NCBI GenBank assembly: GCA_038503035.1
Contig: JAVSML010024016.1
Span: 852,558-916,557, forward strand
Length of the DNA: 64,000 nucleotides
Reading direction: 5' to 3'
Origin: Crocodylus rhombifer
Lineage: Eukaryota; Chordata; Crocodylia; Crocodylidae
The position numbers and the translations under genes were made by a program. This document shows positions 23,775-35,028 of the stretch, piece by piece (the first letter of the stretch is position 1; each line of letters opens with the position of its first letter). Below the pieces are notes generated by a model that ran no database searches, was not told the origin of the DNA, and saw nothing but the letters and a program-made list of their open reading frames with translations.

Positions 23775-25300
23775 CACTCTGAAAAGCACCTACAAAGGCT
23801 AAATATCTGCAAGTCAGCAGGACCAAATGAACTATACCCAAGGCTGCTAAAAGAACTGGACGACATCATTGCGCAACCTATGGCCAAGTTATTTGAAGAC
23901 TCGTGGCACTTGTGAGAGGTCCCAGAAGATTGGAAGAATGCCAATATGATGCCTATCTTTAAGAAAGGGAGAAGGGAGGACCCAGGAAAGTACAGGCCAA
24001 CCAGTTTGACTTCAATCCCTGGTAAAATCCTGGAGAAAATTATCAAAGAATCCATTATGGACAGGCTAACGGAAAGTAGCATTCTGAAGGATAGCCTTCA
24101 GAATGCTACTTTCCTTCTATGATTAGGTCAATTAGCTCAGTTCCTTCTATGATTAGGTAACTCACCACCTGGATAGGGGGAATGAGGTTGATGTCATATA
24201 CCTGCACTTCAAAAAGGCCTTTCACCTGGAAAATGCGGCCTCGACTACTTTACGGTCCGGTGGCTAGGTAACTGACTCCGTGGTAAAACCCAGAGAGTAT
24301 TGATTGACAGAACTGAGTCATGATGGCAGAGGGTGACCAGTGGCATCCCTCAGGGTTCAGTACTCAGACCAGTGCTTTTCAGCATGTTCATCAACAATTT
24401 GAATTTGGGAATTAAAAGCGAACCAGAAAAGTTCACTGATGACACCAAACTATGGGGGAGCATGGCCACCCTCGAAACAGGCTGGTAATATAGGCTGACC
24501 TCAACAGGCTCATGGGGTGAGCAGACCTCAACCTGATGTCTTTCAGTACAGAGAAATGTAAAGTCCTTCAGCTGGAGAGATGTAATCCACAACACACTTC
24601 CAGGCTCGGCAGTGTTACGCTTGCTAGCACCACATCTGAACAAAACCTGGGTGTCACGATAGAAAACAAAATGAACATGAGCCACCAGTGCAATGCTGTA
24701 GCTGGCAGAGCTAATCAAACACTGGCATGCATCCACCGAGGCATCTTGAGCAAGGCAAAGGTTGTCATCCTCCTGCTGTACTCGGCCTTGGTGAGACTGC
24801 AGCTGGAGTACTGAGTCTGGTTCTGGGAGCTGCACTTCAAGAAGGATGTGGAGAAGCTCAAGAGAATCCAGAGGAGGGCCACATGCATGATTAGAGGCCT
24901 AGAGACCAGGACATATGATGAGAGGCTGAAAGACTTGGGACTGCTCAGCCTGGAGAAGAGAAGACTTAGAGGAGACTTGGCGGCAGCCTGTAAAGATATC
25001 AAGGGCGGACATCAGGGCTTGGGGGACCATCTGTTCACCAAGGCCCCCCAAGGGAGGACAAGAAATAATGGGCACAAGCTGAATGAAGATTGCTTCAGGC
25101 TAGACATAAGGAAAAACTTCTTTTACAAGTCGAGTACCAAGGGCTCAGAACAGGCTCCCCCCCAGAGGTGGTACAGTTATCCACCCTGGTGATCTTCAAG
25201 AAGTGCCATGATGCCCATCTGATCCTAGCAGTCTTTCCTGCCCAAGTGCAGGGGCTCGACCTGATGATCTGTAAGGTCCTTTCCAGCCCCTAATAACTAT
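23775..25300 (+). mobile_element. CR1 LINE copy with an internal rearrangement
   Basis: The plus-strand sequence runs from a 'caagtcagcaggaccaaatgaac' block through the reverse-transcriptase region to the 3' UTR 'ggtcctttccagcccctaa' at about 25270-25290. Conserved remnants are SGIPQGS.LRPVLFSMFINNLN, KFTDDTKLWG (about 24430-24460), STEKCKVLQL, ACIHRGILSKAK, LEYCVWF-type and RIQRRATCMIRGLE. Stops and frame changes make it non-functional. At 24071-24158 a normal internal segment is replaced by a perfect hairpin and a short duplication (see findings). Confidence 0.9.
24071..24158. repeat. perfect 20-bp inverted repeat plus 18-bp direct repeat inside CR1
   Basis: ggaaagtagcattctgaagg (24071-24090), a 4-base spacer, then its exact reverse complement (24095-24114). 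ttccttctatgattaggt then occurs at 24111-24128 and again at 24141-24158. Other CR1 copies in this window have a continuous 'ggatagccagcacgggtttg' continuation at this point, so the structure is secondary. Confidence 0.95.
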
Positions 25301-27282
25301 AAGGTATAATAAATTATTATTATTATTTAGATTTATATCCTGTTCTGCTCTGTTTATGCTTTCCTCAGCCTTCAAATACCAGTAAATTAGATTCCAAGAT
25401 TTAAACACAAATTCACAAACGCTTTTACCAGTATGTGACAGGCAGCCCTTAACACCATCCTGAAGTTTGACCTTCAGAACTTAATGGAGGCCAAACTGGT
25501 GGAAAAGACATTGTTGAACAGCTGGAAGAAAGGGAAGCAGCAGAAAATGCAACTGGAGTAGAAATTATGTTTATGGCAAAAGGCTCAAACCTGCAGAGCA
25601 AAGGGAGTCTGGAACAGCCTTCTAATAGGAATCATGGGATTAAAAAACCCAAAAACAAAACACTTAAATATTTTTAAAATGAAGCTTCATTTTATAACTA
25701 AGGGTGTGGGGAGGGAGGAGGGAAGAACAGGTAGCAGGGCACCAGCCCCAGGTGCCCAATGTGAAGAGGGTGCAAAAATACTAAACACTGCTACTACCAG
25801 CCCAGAGATGCTGGTGGTGGCAACAACCCAACCACTGCTGCCATGCGGGGCACAGAACTGCCCAGCTACACCTATGGAAGAGCTTGATACATCTATGAAT
25901 GGGGTTATATGATATGGTTGCCACAAATAGCATGGAAGTGGACTCAGTGAACTTAAAGACCCCTTCTAGTCCTATGGAAAGTAGGTAATCTCTTGTGCCA
26001 ATGAGAACAAGGAGCAGGAGTTTGCTAACAGACTTGACTGGTGGTCACACTTCTCCAGCCACTTGTGCAACCCTATTAATTTAACTAGAATTGATGTGGT
26101 GAGAATTTGGCTTTGAATCACCAAGTGATTATGTAACTGTACACATGCTGCTGCTGCTTCATAATGATGGCTCCCATTGTTTCCATTTCTGTCAGCTGTA
26201 AATGGAGCATGAATTCTGCTAAGCCCTGGCCTGTCCAGCGATCAGAAAGCAGGCAGTACTTTGTAGTTATGTCTTCACTCTGCTGTTTCTTGTAGTTAGT
26301 TTAATTTCAGGCAGAGAAATCCATTAAGCCCAGGATTAAAGAGCACAGAACAAAAACATTAAATACAAAATAATTCTGTGTACACACTGGTTTCTAAATT
26401 CTCCTCTCTCTTTCCTCCAGTTGTGTCTGTTTGATCTTACATAACACAGTGACCACATTAACTTGGTTATTATATGATAAGATCATAAGCAGACATCCCC
26501 AAACAAAGCTTATTAAATACTGTGATAAAGATTAAAATTGCATTGAGTCTGCAATCAATTAAAGTACATGTTTTGATACTGGTAATCCCTATATTTTCAG
26601 AGTGGTCTATATAATTCCATTGACTTCTGCAGGCAATAATGTGCTTCATTTTATTATTATTCACTCACTTCCATTTTTCCAATTGTCATACAGTCTGGCA
26701 TGATACATGATTCCCAATTTCCATTTTTGGTGAAATGATCATTGGGTCACTTACATTTATCATCTTTTTTCGCAAAAGTATAATACCAGAATTATGACAG
26801 CAGATTTGATCAGTGCTTCTTCCCCTTAATTCACTGAAATGAGGCTCATTTAGATAGCATGAAAACTTCTGAGACTGTTAAAATCTGAGCTATCAAGTAT
26901 AAAACTGAGTCTAAGACAATATGGTCTACTGATTTTTTCCTTCTATGGGTCCACATCCATTAAGTAAAGTGAAAGTCAAGATTATAGATTATAATATATT
27001 ATTAGCATCAGTGTAGCAGTAAAAACAGGTACTGATTTGTTGCTGCTGAATCCAATTTGGTACAGAAAAAAGGAACAATACTATAAACACAAGAAAATAA
27101 CTCCTGACCTTTCTGAATGACAGCATTTCAATTCTAAGGGACTTAAGAAAGTCCTGATGACATGCTTTTTGTAAGTACTTTCTAGGGACATATTTATACT
27201 CATGTTTATTCTGCCAGTCTGAAATGTTAGAAAACACAACATTGAAATTATTTTTGTCTGACTATTTTACAGCTACCATTAC
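25301..27282. other. intronic stretch next to the first coding exon
   Basis: 25.63-25.9 kb is a small GC-rich patch of unknown nature. The rest is AT-rich. No splice enhancer or conserved element can be claimed from one sequence. Confidence 0.4.
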
Positions 27283-27730
27283 CTGCTTTCTTTTGATTCC
27301 ACTGCCTTATTTTCTCCACTGTTTTTAAGTCCAGTTCCGCAATAACTTTTTCCTTAGAAAAATAAATTACTGTTTCTTGACGTGGTGAAGCAGATTCATG
27401 AGAAGCTGCAGTGACATCAAAAGATGTAGCTGAAGTGATCCACCTTGCAGGAGACCTTGTGCTAACTGCAGTCTGACTCAGAGACACTCCACCTGGTAAG
27501 TGTCCATTATCTGTGCTTTCTTTTAAAGAAACAGTATTGGCAATACTAGTTACAGGTGTAGTTGTTGTTTCAGTGAGGCCCCATAGCCGTTGCCACCACC
27601 ACTGACCTTCTATAAGGCCAGACTGCATTAAGAAAATAACCCAGCCTAGTTTGCTGAACATCTTTCAGCACTTCAGACAATGATCAAGTGTCAGACGTCC
27701 TTGCTTGATCACGATCTCCAATCTCTACAG
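27283..27730 (-). CDS. COL15A1: COL15A1 first coding exon: signal peptide and Ser/Thr-rich N-terminus
   Basis: Read on the minus strand, a pyrimidine-rich acceptor (…ttttaccag, AG at 27732-27731) precedes this exon. The ATG at 27659-27661 follows an in-frame TGA two codons upstream and has A at -3. The exon encodes 126 residues plus one base and stops at a CAG|GTAATG donor (GT at 27282-27281). That phase-1 end joins exactly to the phase-1 start of the LamG-like exon, giving KKA-E-RGSKGHLD. Residues 1-19 look like a signal peptide (hydrophobic VIFLM core). Residues 21-27 are Trp-rich, and residues 30-92 are rich in Thr/Ser and suited to O-glycosylation. Residues 100-126 are charged and possibly helical. 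The human short isoform has a shorter, different signal exon, so this may be an alternative N-terminus. The acceptor implies at least one untranslated exon upstream. Confidence 0.75.
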
Positions 27731-28420
27731 CTGGTAAAAGGAAAAAGAAATTACTTCAGCCTTAAAGCTGCTTAAAGATGTTTCATGTTGCTGCCACAGT
27801 TCACAGGAAGCCTTCAGACATGTTTTGCAAGCTTAAATGTCTAATTTACAGTCAAAATTTTCCCTACTAATCACTTATGTCCTTGTGTAATGTAGCTCTG
27901 AAGCCAGTTAGTTACCAACTTCTTCTTTTCATGGAAATGAAGGGCATTGAGCCAGCTTCAGGAGGAGTTTCTTGCTTACACCAATCAAAGTACTGGACCC
28001 CAAAGGGTGGTGGTGGGGGGCGGAATCTTGCCTCAAGCAGCTACAACAAATGAAGAGACTTTTGTTTTACAAATCTCCCTGGTGGCATGATCTGTGCAGT
28101 AGCAAAAATAATCCTTGTTCAGTAATCCTTAACTAATACTATGGTTCTCATTAAACAAGCCTGGAGTGCCTTGTGACATGACTGGAACAGCAACATACAT
28201 ATTTTTATTTGAAGTTTGTTGGTGCTGAGTTTTATATATTTGGAAGACCTCAGAAGAAGCTGGGTGAGGGACTTCACATGTTTTACTGTGATTATATACA
28301 AAGTTCCCCTTTGTTCTAAGTCTTCTATCATATTATAACATTTTACAATTCAGAAAAGGCAAGAAAACTCCATCCAATCACTCTCAAATTGCCCTGTGGT
28401 CCTCAAGCAGATCTTGGCTA
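27731..28420. other. upstream of the first coding exon, nothing firmly recognised
   Basis: This is presumed 5'-UTR intron, or promoter-proximal DNA if the exon start is a transcription start instead. No TATA-box/CpG combination stands out. 28010-28030 has a short G-rich run. Confidence 0.35.
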
Positions 28421-29539
28421 GGGACAGACATTCAAAAAAGCCTGAGCATGAATTGATTCCATCTTTGCAGGCTAATCTAATCTGCCTAGCTTGAACCAAT
28501 TTGGAGGCAGATAGACATTCCCTTTTCATTCCAGAAATGCAGGCACATGCCTGCAGTGGCTCAGGCTAGAAGCCAGGGGGCACTACAGCAGCCCTCCCTT
28601 CCCTTGCACACTGCTGAACTGAGGGGGAGTGTGTCCAGGCCCCATCAGGACACACTGATTAGGGAGGGGTGTAAACCCCTTACCCTGCCTACACCACCCC
28701 AGGCTTTTCCCCTGCTCGCTGCTCAAGGGGCGGGCGTGTTGTCAGACCCCAGCCCCAGGCTAGCGCTCTGAGGCAAAGAGGGGCAGGGGCATGCAGTACA
28801 TGCATTTGTTGATGATATTGAGCTTTTCAATTTCCCTCTCCATCTGCAAACCTGACAGGGATTCAAACCAGCAGTGGGGCTGATAAAACCACAGTATTAT
28901 CAACCCATCAGAAAAACAAAGCCTCTTTCATTAGTTCAAGCTCTTCTTAAACAGCTTTTTTCCAAGGAAGGAATGGAGGGACATTGCCAGCTGCCCCATT
29001 GATTAGCTCCAAAAAGCCCTAAGCTGACACTGTTCTGTCTGCCTGTCCCAGTGAAACTGGAGACACAGACACCTCTTAGCATTAGCTAGCATACCACATG
29101 CCTACCGTCTGTGGGGCTGGGGTCTGTACTGTGGGAGGAGGAGAGAGGGGAATCCCTGCTTGAGCAGCAAGCAGCAAGAGAAGCCAGACAGACCCTGCTG
29201 TGCCGGCAGTCTCCCCTGGAGCTCTGGCTAGGGGGAAGAGGGGCAAGGCCAGCCTGTTCTTTGGAGCAGAGAGCACAGCCCAGGCTAGCCCAGGGCTGCA
29301 AAGCATCTGGGATGCTGGGGGACTCTGGTTTAACTTGAAACCAGGAAGAGGTCTTGGATAAACATTGCATAAACCAGTTTGACCCAGATCAGTTAAGTCT
29401 GATATTGTATTCAACCAGATTTATCTTAAACCAGTTTCAGCCATTTTGAAACTGGTTTATGTGCTCTGAACGTCTGTTCTGTTACAGGTTTAAACCAGTT
29501 TCTGATCACTTAGAACAGTTTGTGTGTAACTTCTGTCCC
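28421..29539. mobile_element. TA-flanked non-autonomous DNA transposon, complete
   Basis: The ends are gggacagacattcaaaaaag (left) and, as reverse complement of the right end, gggacagaagttacacacaa, so inverted repeats share gggacaga. Each end is immediately flanked by TA (28419-28420 and 29540-29541), the target duplication of Tc1/mariner-type elements. The 1.1-kb interior has a 'taaaccagttt'-rich right arm and a GC-rich middle, with no transposase frame. Part of a second copy occurs at 1-310. Confidence 0.7.
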
Positions 29540-30019
29540 TACTCCTTTGCATTCCCCTGTAGATAACCATTTAGTAAACTGCTGCTGGCCCAGAACTATG
29601 AGCCTTAGAGAGCACAAGACGTTGGACTGAGCAGTAGCAGAACCTCAGGAAAGTTGCTAGATTATTCAAATGTATCACGAGTGTTGTGAACAGATCAGAG
29701 GACAAAGGAACTATTGGATAGTTACAGAAAAAAGCTGGGTCTTATTTAATGACCAGGTCAGAACCAGCACACAGGCAGGGCAAGGCAGTGACTTCCCAAA
29801 TGACCTTCATAATCAGAAAATTATACATAAGGAGAAGTAGAAATTAGTATCAAAATAAGAAGAGTACCCAGTGGCAAATAACTCATGGAAGTTAGACTCC
29901 ACCCTCCCATGTATGCTCCTCTCACCCAGAGGGATAGACTTCCATCTTCAGCTTCCTCTGTGCAAAAATGAAGTTTATATCCTACCTATGGGAACTTTTT
30001 ATCATCTTTAATTTTCCCT
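29540..30019. other. intergenic stretch, nothing recognised
   Basis: AT-rich with no supported feature. Confidence 0.4.
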
Positions 30020-30120
30020 GAACCTGAAGAAGGGTGTTTGAGCCCAGAATCTTGCAGGAAAAAAAAAATATCTATATATTTTGTAATTTCTTTGTTGGTC
30101 TAATAAAAGGTACCATCTCA
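30020..30120 (+). repeat. retroposon 3'-tail family copy
   Basis: 'cctgaagaagggtgtttgag', an A-rich spacer, then 'ttggtctaataaaaggtacc'. The order is the same as in the copies at 14600 and 51135. An 11-base A-run follows the 'cttgcagg' block. Confidence 0.6.
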
Positions 30121-33100
30121 TGTATACTCCTCTGCTTTCCTGACAGTATATAACAATGCTATCCTGCTGCATGAAATGCTCGGTCTTCTGTGGTCAAAAG
30201 CTCCTGTTAGCATCTCCATTGTTCCTGGAGCTCGTTATGTCCTGAACTTCTCTAGAAAATTCCCTGTTCCACTCTAGAAGGGGTTTGGGGTGAAATTCAT
30301 TCTGGAATAGAAATTTAGTTCAACTCTTCCCTGTGGTACTTTAACCCATGCATAATTCAAAATGAGCTTGAAGACTGAAGTCCCTATGCAAAGACGACGA
30401 ACTTTCACAACAATAAAGACATAGAAATAATTACTTTCAGTTCATACCAAAGTATTATCCCTAAGCCTTCTTTTCCTGCTTTACTGTGGAATTACATGCC
30501 TAAAATTTCCTTAAGCCACCTCAACACTGTCTTTCTCCTACAGCTTTAAAAGGGACTAGAAAAATAGCTCCAGTTTATTTCCTGCCCTAGGTGTGGGCAC
30601 AGCAGCACTGAATCTGGAGAAAAGGCTCAAGTAACCAGCGAGTACCTAGAAGTTTTTCTGCAATGTGTGCTGTAAGCAGGCATTGGAAAAATAGGACATT
30701 TTTCTTTTCCAGCTTTTCACTGGTGGTGGAAGATATGTTGCAAATATAAATTATAGAAATGAAGACCCAGTTGTTGACAAAATGATCCCCACATATATTG
30801 CATAGCAACAGCAAGAGAAGAGGCTAGAAAAACCATCACTGCCAGATTAGAAGTTATTATCTCTGTAATGGAACTGCTTTTGCTGCAATTCACCATTTGC
30901 TTTTTCCATGAACTGAGACAGCCTCTCAGGAAACCTATTAATTTTTCTATTAATGTGTGGAATTGCAGAACCGGGTAGGAACAGCACTGCTGTTAGACAA
31001 GTTTTGCGCCGCGAAGGCAAACCCTACTGGAAAGAAGAGAGTTTAGGTGCATGTTGGGTGGTAGGGGGCACTGACCAGAAAGCCAAGTAGGAAAGAGAAT
31101 CATTTTACCTGCCCCAGGGATACAATGTCCGCAGCTGGTACAGTCTACCTGCCCCTGGGTGTTGCTCCTGCTGCTACCAGCAAGTCCCCAGAGGACTGTT
31201 ATTCTGGCACCTCTTTTAAATCAGGACCTGAGGCTTGGTGGTCCACTCACCTACCCCTAGATACACTACTAGTTGTCTCATCATAAAAGGGCACCAGGCT
31301 GCCACCAGAAACACTAGTTTTCTAGCATGTGCTTCTAGCCATGTAAGAACTACAGTTATTGCAAAGGTGTTGAGAAAACATCCGTAAGAAGAATATAAGG
31401 ATTTTCAACATGGCAAGAGAGAAGTCTAAGCTGAGAAAATGTCTAACTATTATTGGTATTGGGGCAGAGCTGGACTTGTTCATACACACAAGAAGAGCAT
31501 AGCAGGAGATTCTGGCCAAAGTTCATGCCAAGATGCTTGCATTCAGCTCCCATCAGTGTGATGGCAGGTGTGGGTATAGCTATACCTATATACTAGTTTT
31601 GCACCTTTAACTGTTTGCATTGGAGTTGTGTTTGTATCAACATAGTTATTCAGTCCAACTAGTACTTTGGACATAATTACAGCAGTAGAAAGATGTCCAC
31701 TAACATAGTCTTATTTCCTTAGATTAATGGAAATTCAGTTTGGTTGCCCAGAAATGATTGTTCATTAGGTCTCACTTGTTTCAATGGCAAAATAATCAGT
31801 TAATTAGACACCTACCTAGAGCCAAATTCAGCCCTTAAACATTCATATGCAACTCATGGTAACACCTTGGTAGTTGCACGTGCTCATCTAAGAGCAAACA
31901 TTGGGGACACTTCGAACCCAGGCAGCTCATACATGGCATTGTGTGACAGAAGCAGCAGCAGGAGGATGCAGAGTCCAGCCCTCAGCAGCAGCCCACCTCT
32001 ACCCTGTGCACAGATCTGGAGGGCACATGCCCCCCTGACCTCTACCAGGGTGCGCAGTGTCAGGAGACCCCTCGTGCCCCTGGATGACCCGCCTGGGTTC
32101 CAAGCTTCCCATGACCTGACCCAGCCAGGACCCCATTCACCCCAGCTCCTGCCCCTGTCTCTGCCCCACTCTCTCCCTCCATGTGGGAGCCTCAATCTGC
32201 AAGCCCCTTCCCCTTCACAAAGTAGACTGATATTTGCCTGCTAGTGCTGGGCAGTGATCCACATGCAGGGCTCTGGTCCTGGCTGCATGCATGCCCCCCT
32301 ACCCCTGCTGAAGCCTCCCAGAGCTATGGCTGAGCTGCCCTACAATACTATCCGCTGCCCTGTGTTAGGGGGGGTTAAGCCCCATTAGCCCTGGCCTCCT
32401 CCCACTTATGCCCTTCAGCCACTCCTATACCTCACAGCCTAAACAGCAACATAAAGCAAATACAAACATAACTAAGTGTGGCTGGGGTGCTTTTCTCAAA
32501 GTTTCCCACAGGCTTCTACTCAGTTAGACTGGCTTCTCCCAGCTTGGGCATTACTGGGCCTACTTGCCACTCCCAGTCTTCTGTATTGCTTCACCACTCA
32601 GCATAGACAGCCCATTTACTTAGCACAAGCAAGGTCAGTCTGCAGCTCCCTACTCTGCTGTTTTCTGGTCCCAGCAGTAAACTTCCTCCCGCTCTGCCCA
32701 AGTCAAACTACCCCCTTGTACAGGGCTTACCTAGCTCCTGGCTCTTTTTCATCACTTCTCATCATCCTTTCAGCAGGCTACAAGTGTTTTCCCCGGTCTC
32801 CTTCTCCTGCTTAATTAGCTGCCAGCTGCTCATTATTTTGGTTTCTGCAGCTTTCTAACTCTCCTGCTTAGTCCTATTCTCAGTAACAGTGCTTGGCCCA
32901 TGTTACATACACCAGTGCCAAATTTTGGACTCATGGGGAGCCCCATGAGCCAGATGATACAGCTCCATGGGCCAGATGTTGAATACTATTATGTAATAGA
33001 AGTCTTCAGAGTGAGTGCCATTTCAGTGAATGGTGTTCATATTTACTGTGAACATCATGGCTTACAGTCCTAACATTCACAATACAAAAGTAGATAACCC

Positions 33101-33309
33101 CCTATAAAGCCTTGACAAGTCTTCAAAAACAGAATTAATGTTTTAGAGGTGAAATAAACCTCAGCCTAGAGATATATTGGCCAAGCTACATATGTAAAAT
33201 GGCAATATGCTGTAATCAGTAATGACCAGACTACTGATTTAGAAGTGATTGTGTCTTTTCCAAGTTGGCCCAAAATTCTAAAGAAAATGTCTACAGAGCA
33301 TCCCACTGA
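30121..33309. other. intergenic stretch, GC-rich island at 31.9-32.4 kb
   Basis: No exon or RNA gene recognised. 31860-32460 is a C-rich patch with the palindromic motif 'ggagggcacatgcccccc' that also appears at about 12400 and 49740. It is probably the core of a non-autonomous transposon, and it generates spurious 100-125-codon frames on both strands. Confidence 0.4.
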
Positions 33310-33862
33310 AAGGTGACACGTCTTTTACAAGGTGATAAATCTATAACTTGATTTTAGTAAGGCTTTTGACACTATTTCCCATGACTTTCTAATTAGTAAG
33401 CTTAGAACATCCAGACTAGATGAAAATACTGTCAGGTAGATACGTAACTGGTTAGGTCATATTGCTGGAAGAGCAGTCATCAAAGGTTCAATGTCTAATT
33501 GTGAGGCAGTATCAAGAGTGGTTCCCCAGCAGTCTGTCCTGGTCCTTTAATATCTTTATTAATGATTTGGAGTGCATGCTTAGCAAATTTGCAGATGACA
33601 CAAAGTTAGGTAGAGTTTCAGAAACTTTGGAGGGTAGGATTAAAATTCAGAATGACCATTTCACACTGGAGAAGTTGCCCAAAATTAATTAAATGAAATT
33701 CAAGAGGGACAAATGCAAAGTTCTGCATGCACAAATACAAACTGGTGAACGATTCGCTAGGCTGCATTTATGCAGAAAAGGATTATAGTGAAACATAATC
33801 ATATTATGAGCCAACAGTATGCTCTTGTTGCAAGAAAAAGCCATTTGCATACTAGGTTGTGT
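33310..33862 (+). mobile_element. older CR1 LINE, left part (split by a younger CR1)
   Basis: The blocks 'gattttagtaaggcttttgac', 'gtctgtcctggtccttt' and KFADDTKLG (about 33583-33612) are in order, followed by 'catattatgagccaacagtatgctcttgttgcaag' split by mutations. The sequence stops abruptly at 'tactaggttgtg' and resumes at about 35030, directly after the younger element. Stops are frequent. Confidence 0.85.
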
Positions 33863-35028
33863 GACACCATCTCCCACCCCATCCTTATTAAGAAACTAGG
33901 TGACTGTGGCATTGATGCCTACACAGTCAGATGGATTGCAGATTGGCTCAAGGGTCATACTCAGAGGGTGGTGGTGGATGGGTCATATTCAACCTGGGGG
34001 GAAGTGAGCAGTGGAGTCCCCCAGGGCTCGGTCTTTGGGTCTGCGCTGTTCAATTTCTTCATCAGTGATTTGGACAACGGGGTGAAATGCAACCTGTTTA
34101 AATTCGCTGATGATACCAAAATTTGGGGTGAGGTGAGCACGCTAGTCGGGAGGGAAAGATTGCAGCAAGATCTGGATGGGTTACAGGAGTGGGCTAATAT
34201 AAACAGGACGCGTTTCAATACTGACAAGTGCAGGGTGCTGCACTTGGGCAGTAGAAACCAGCAGCACACTTATAGAATGGGAAACTCCCTTCTTGAGAGC
34301 ACAGAGGCAGAAAGGGATCTTGGAGTCATTATTGACTCCAAGATGAACATGGGCCGACAATGCGAGGTCACGGTTGGCAGGGCTAACCGGACATTGTCAT
34401 GTATCCACAGGTGCATCTCAAGTAGAGCCAAGGAGGTGATCCTCCCCCTCTATGTGACGCTGGTCAGGCCACAGCTGGAGTACTGTGTCCAGTTCTGTGC
34501 GCCCCATTTCAGGAGGGATGTGGACAACATTGAAAGGGTCCAGAGGAGGGCCACCCGCATGATCCGGGGACTACAGGGCAGACCCTACAATGAAAGACTG
34601 TGGGATCTAAACCTGTTCAGCCTTCACAAGAGAAGGCTGAGGGGGGACCTGGTGACTGTCTATAAACTCACTAGGGGGGACCAGAAGGGTTTGGGGGAGA
34701 CACTGTTTCCCCTAGCGCCCCCTGGCATGTCAAGGAACAAGGGACACAAATTATTGGAGAGTAGGTTTAGATTAGACATCTGCAAGAACTACTTCACTGC
34801 CAGGACGGCTATAAGCTGGAACCAACTTCCAAGGGAAGTGGTGCTGGCTCCTACCCTGGGGGTCTTTAAGAAGAGGCTTGATGCCTACCTGGCTGGACTC
34901 ATTTGAGTCCAGTTTTTTGTTTTTGTTTTGTTTTTGTTTTGTTTTTTTTGTTTTCTTTCTCCTGCCCAGGTGGGGGGTCAGACTTGAAGATCTACAAGGT
35001 CCCTTCCGACCCTACTTCTATGATTCTA
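33863..35028 (+). mobile_element. young CR1 LINE, 5'-truncated, long intact frame
   Basis: One uninterrupted frame (about 345 codons of CR1, to the stop at 34906) encodes the C-terminal half of the reverse transcriptase. It has SGVPQGSVFGSALFNFFISDLDNG, an intact KFADDTKIWG catalytic box, FNTDKCRVLHLG, RANRTLSCIHRCISSRAKE, LVRPQLEYCVQF, RVQRRATRMIRGLQGRPY and the terminal FKKRLDAYLAGLI. The N-terminal endonuclease and the first half of the RT are missing, so it cannot be autonomous. A T-rich tract (34913-34959) interrupts the 3' UTR, which ends in 'ctatgattctata'. It is the least mutated CR1 here and lies inside an older CR1. Confidence 0.95.

Larger units (their letters stand above)
5759..27282 (-). 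other. COL15A1: COL15A1 intron (about 21.5 kb)
   Basis: This is the interval between two in-phase COL15A1 exons: donor GT at 27282-27281 and acceptor AG at 5760-5759, read on the minus strand. It carries many repeats, annotated separately, on both strands. I found no additional collagen exon inside. A very short alternative exon cannot be excluded by eye. Confidence 0.8.

Noticed and set aside
31867..32244. 125-codon frame in a C-rich island that looks CpG-island-like
   Set aside because: The interval is C-rich rather than CpG-rich, shares 'gcacatgcccccc' motifs with transposon cores elsewhere, and the frame has no recognisable domain.
33770..34906. 378-codon frame as a possible functional host gene
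   Set aside because: It is the C-terminal half of a CR1 reverse transcriptase; the first 30 codons come from the interrupted older CR1, not from a real start.
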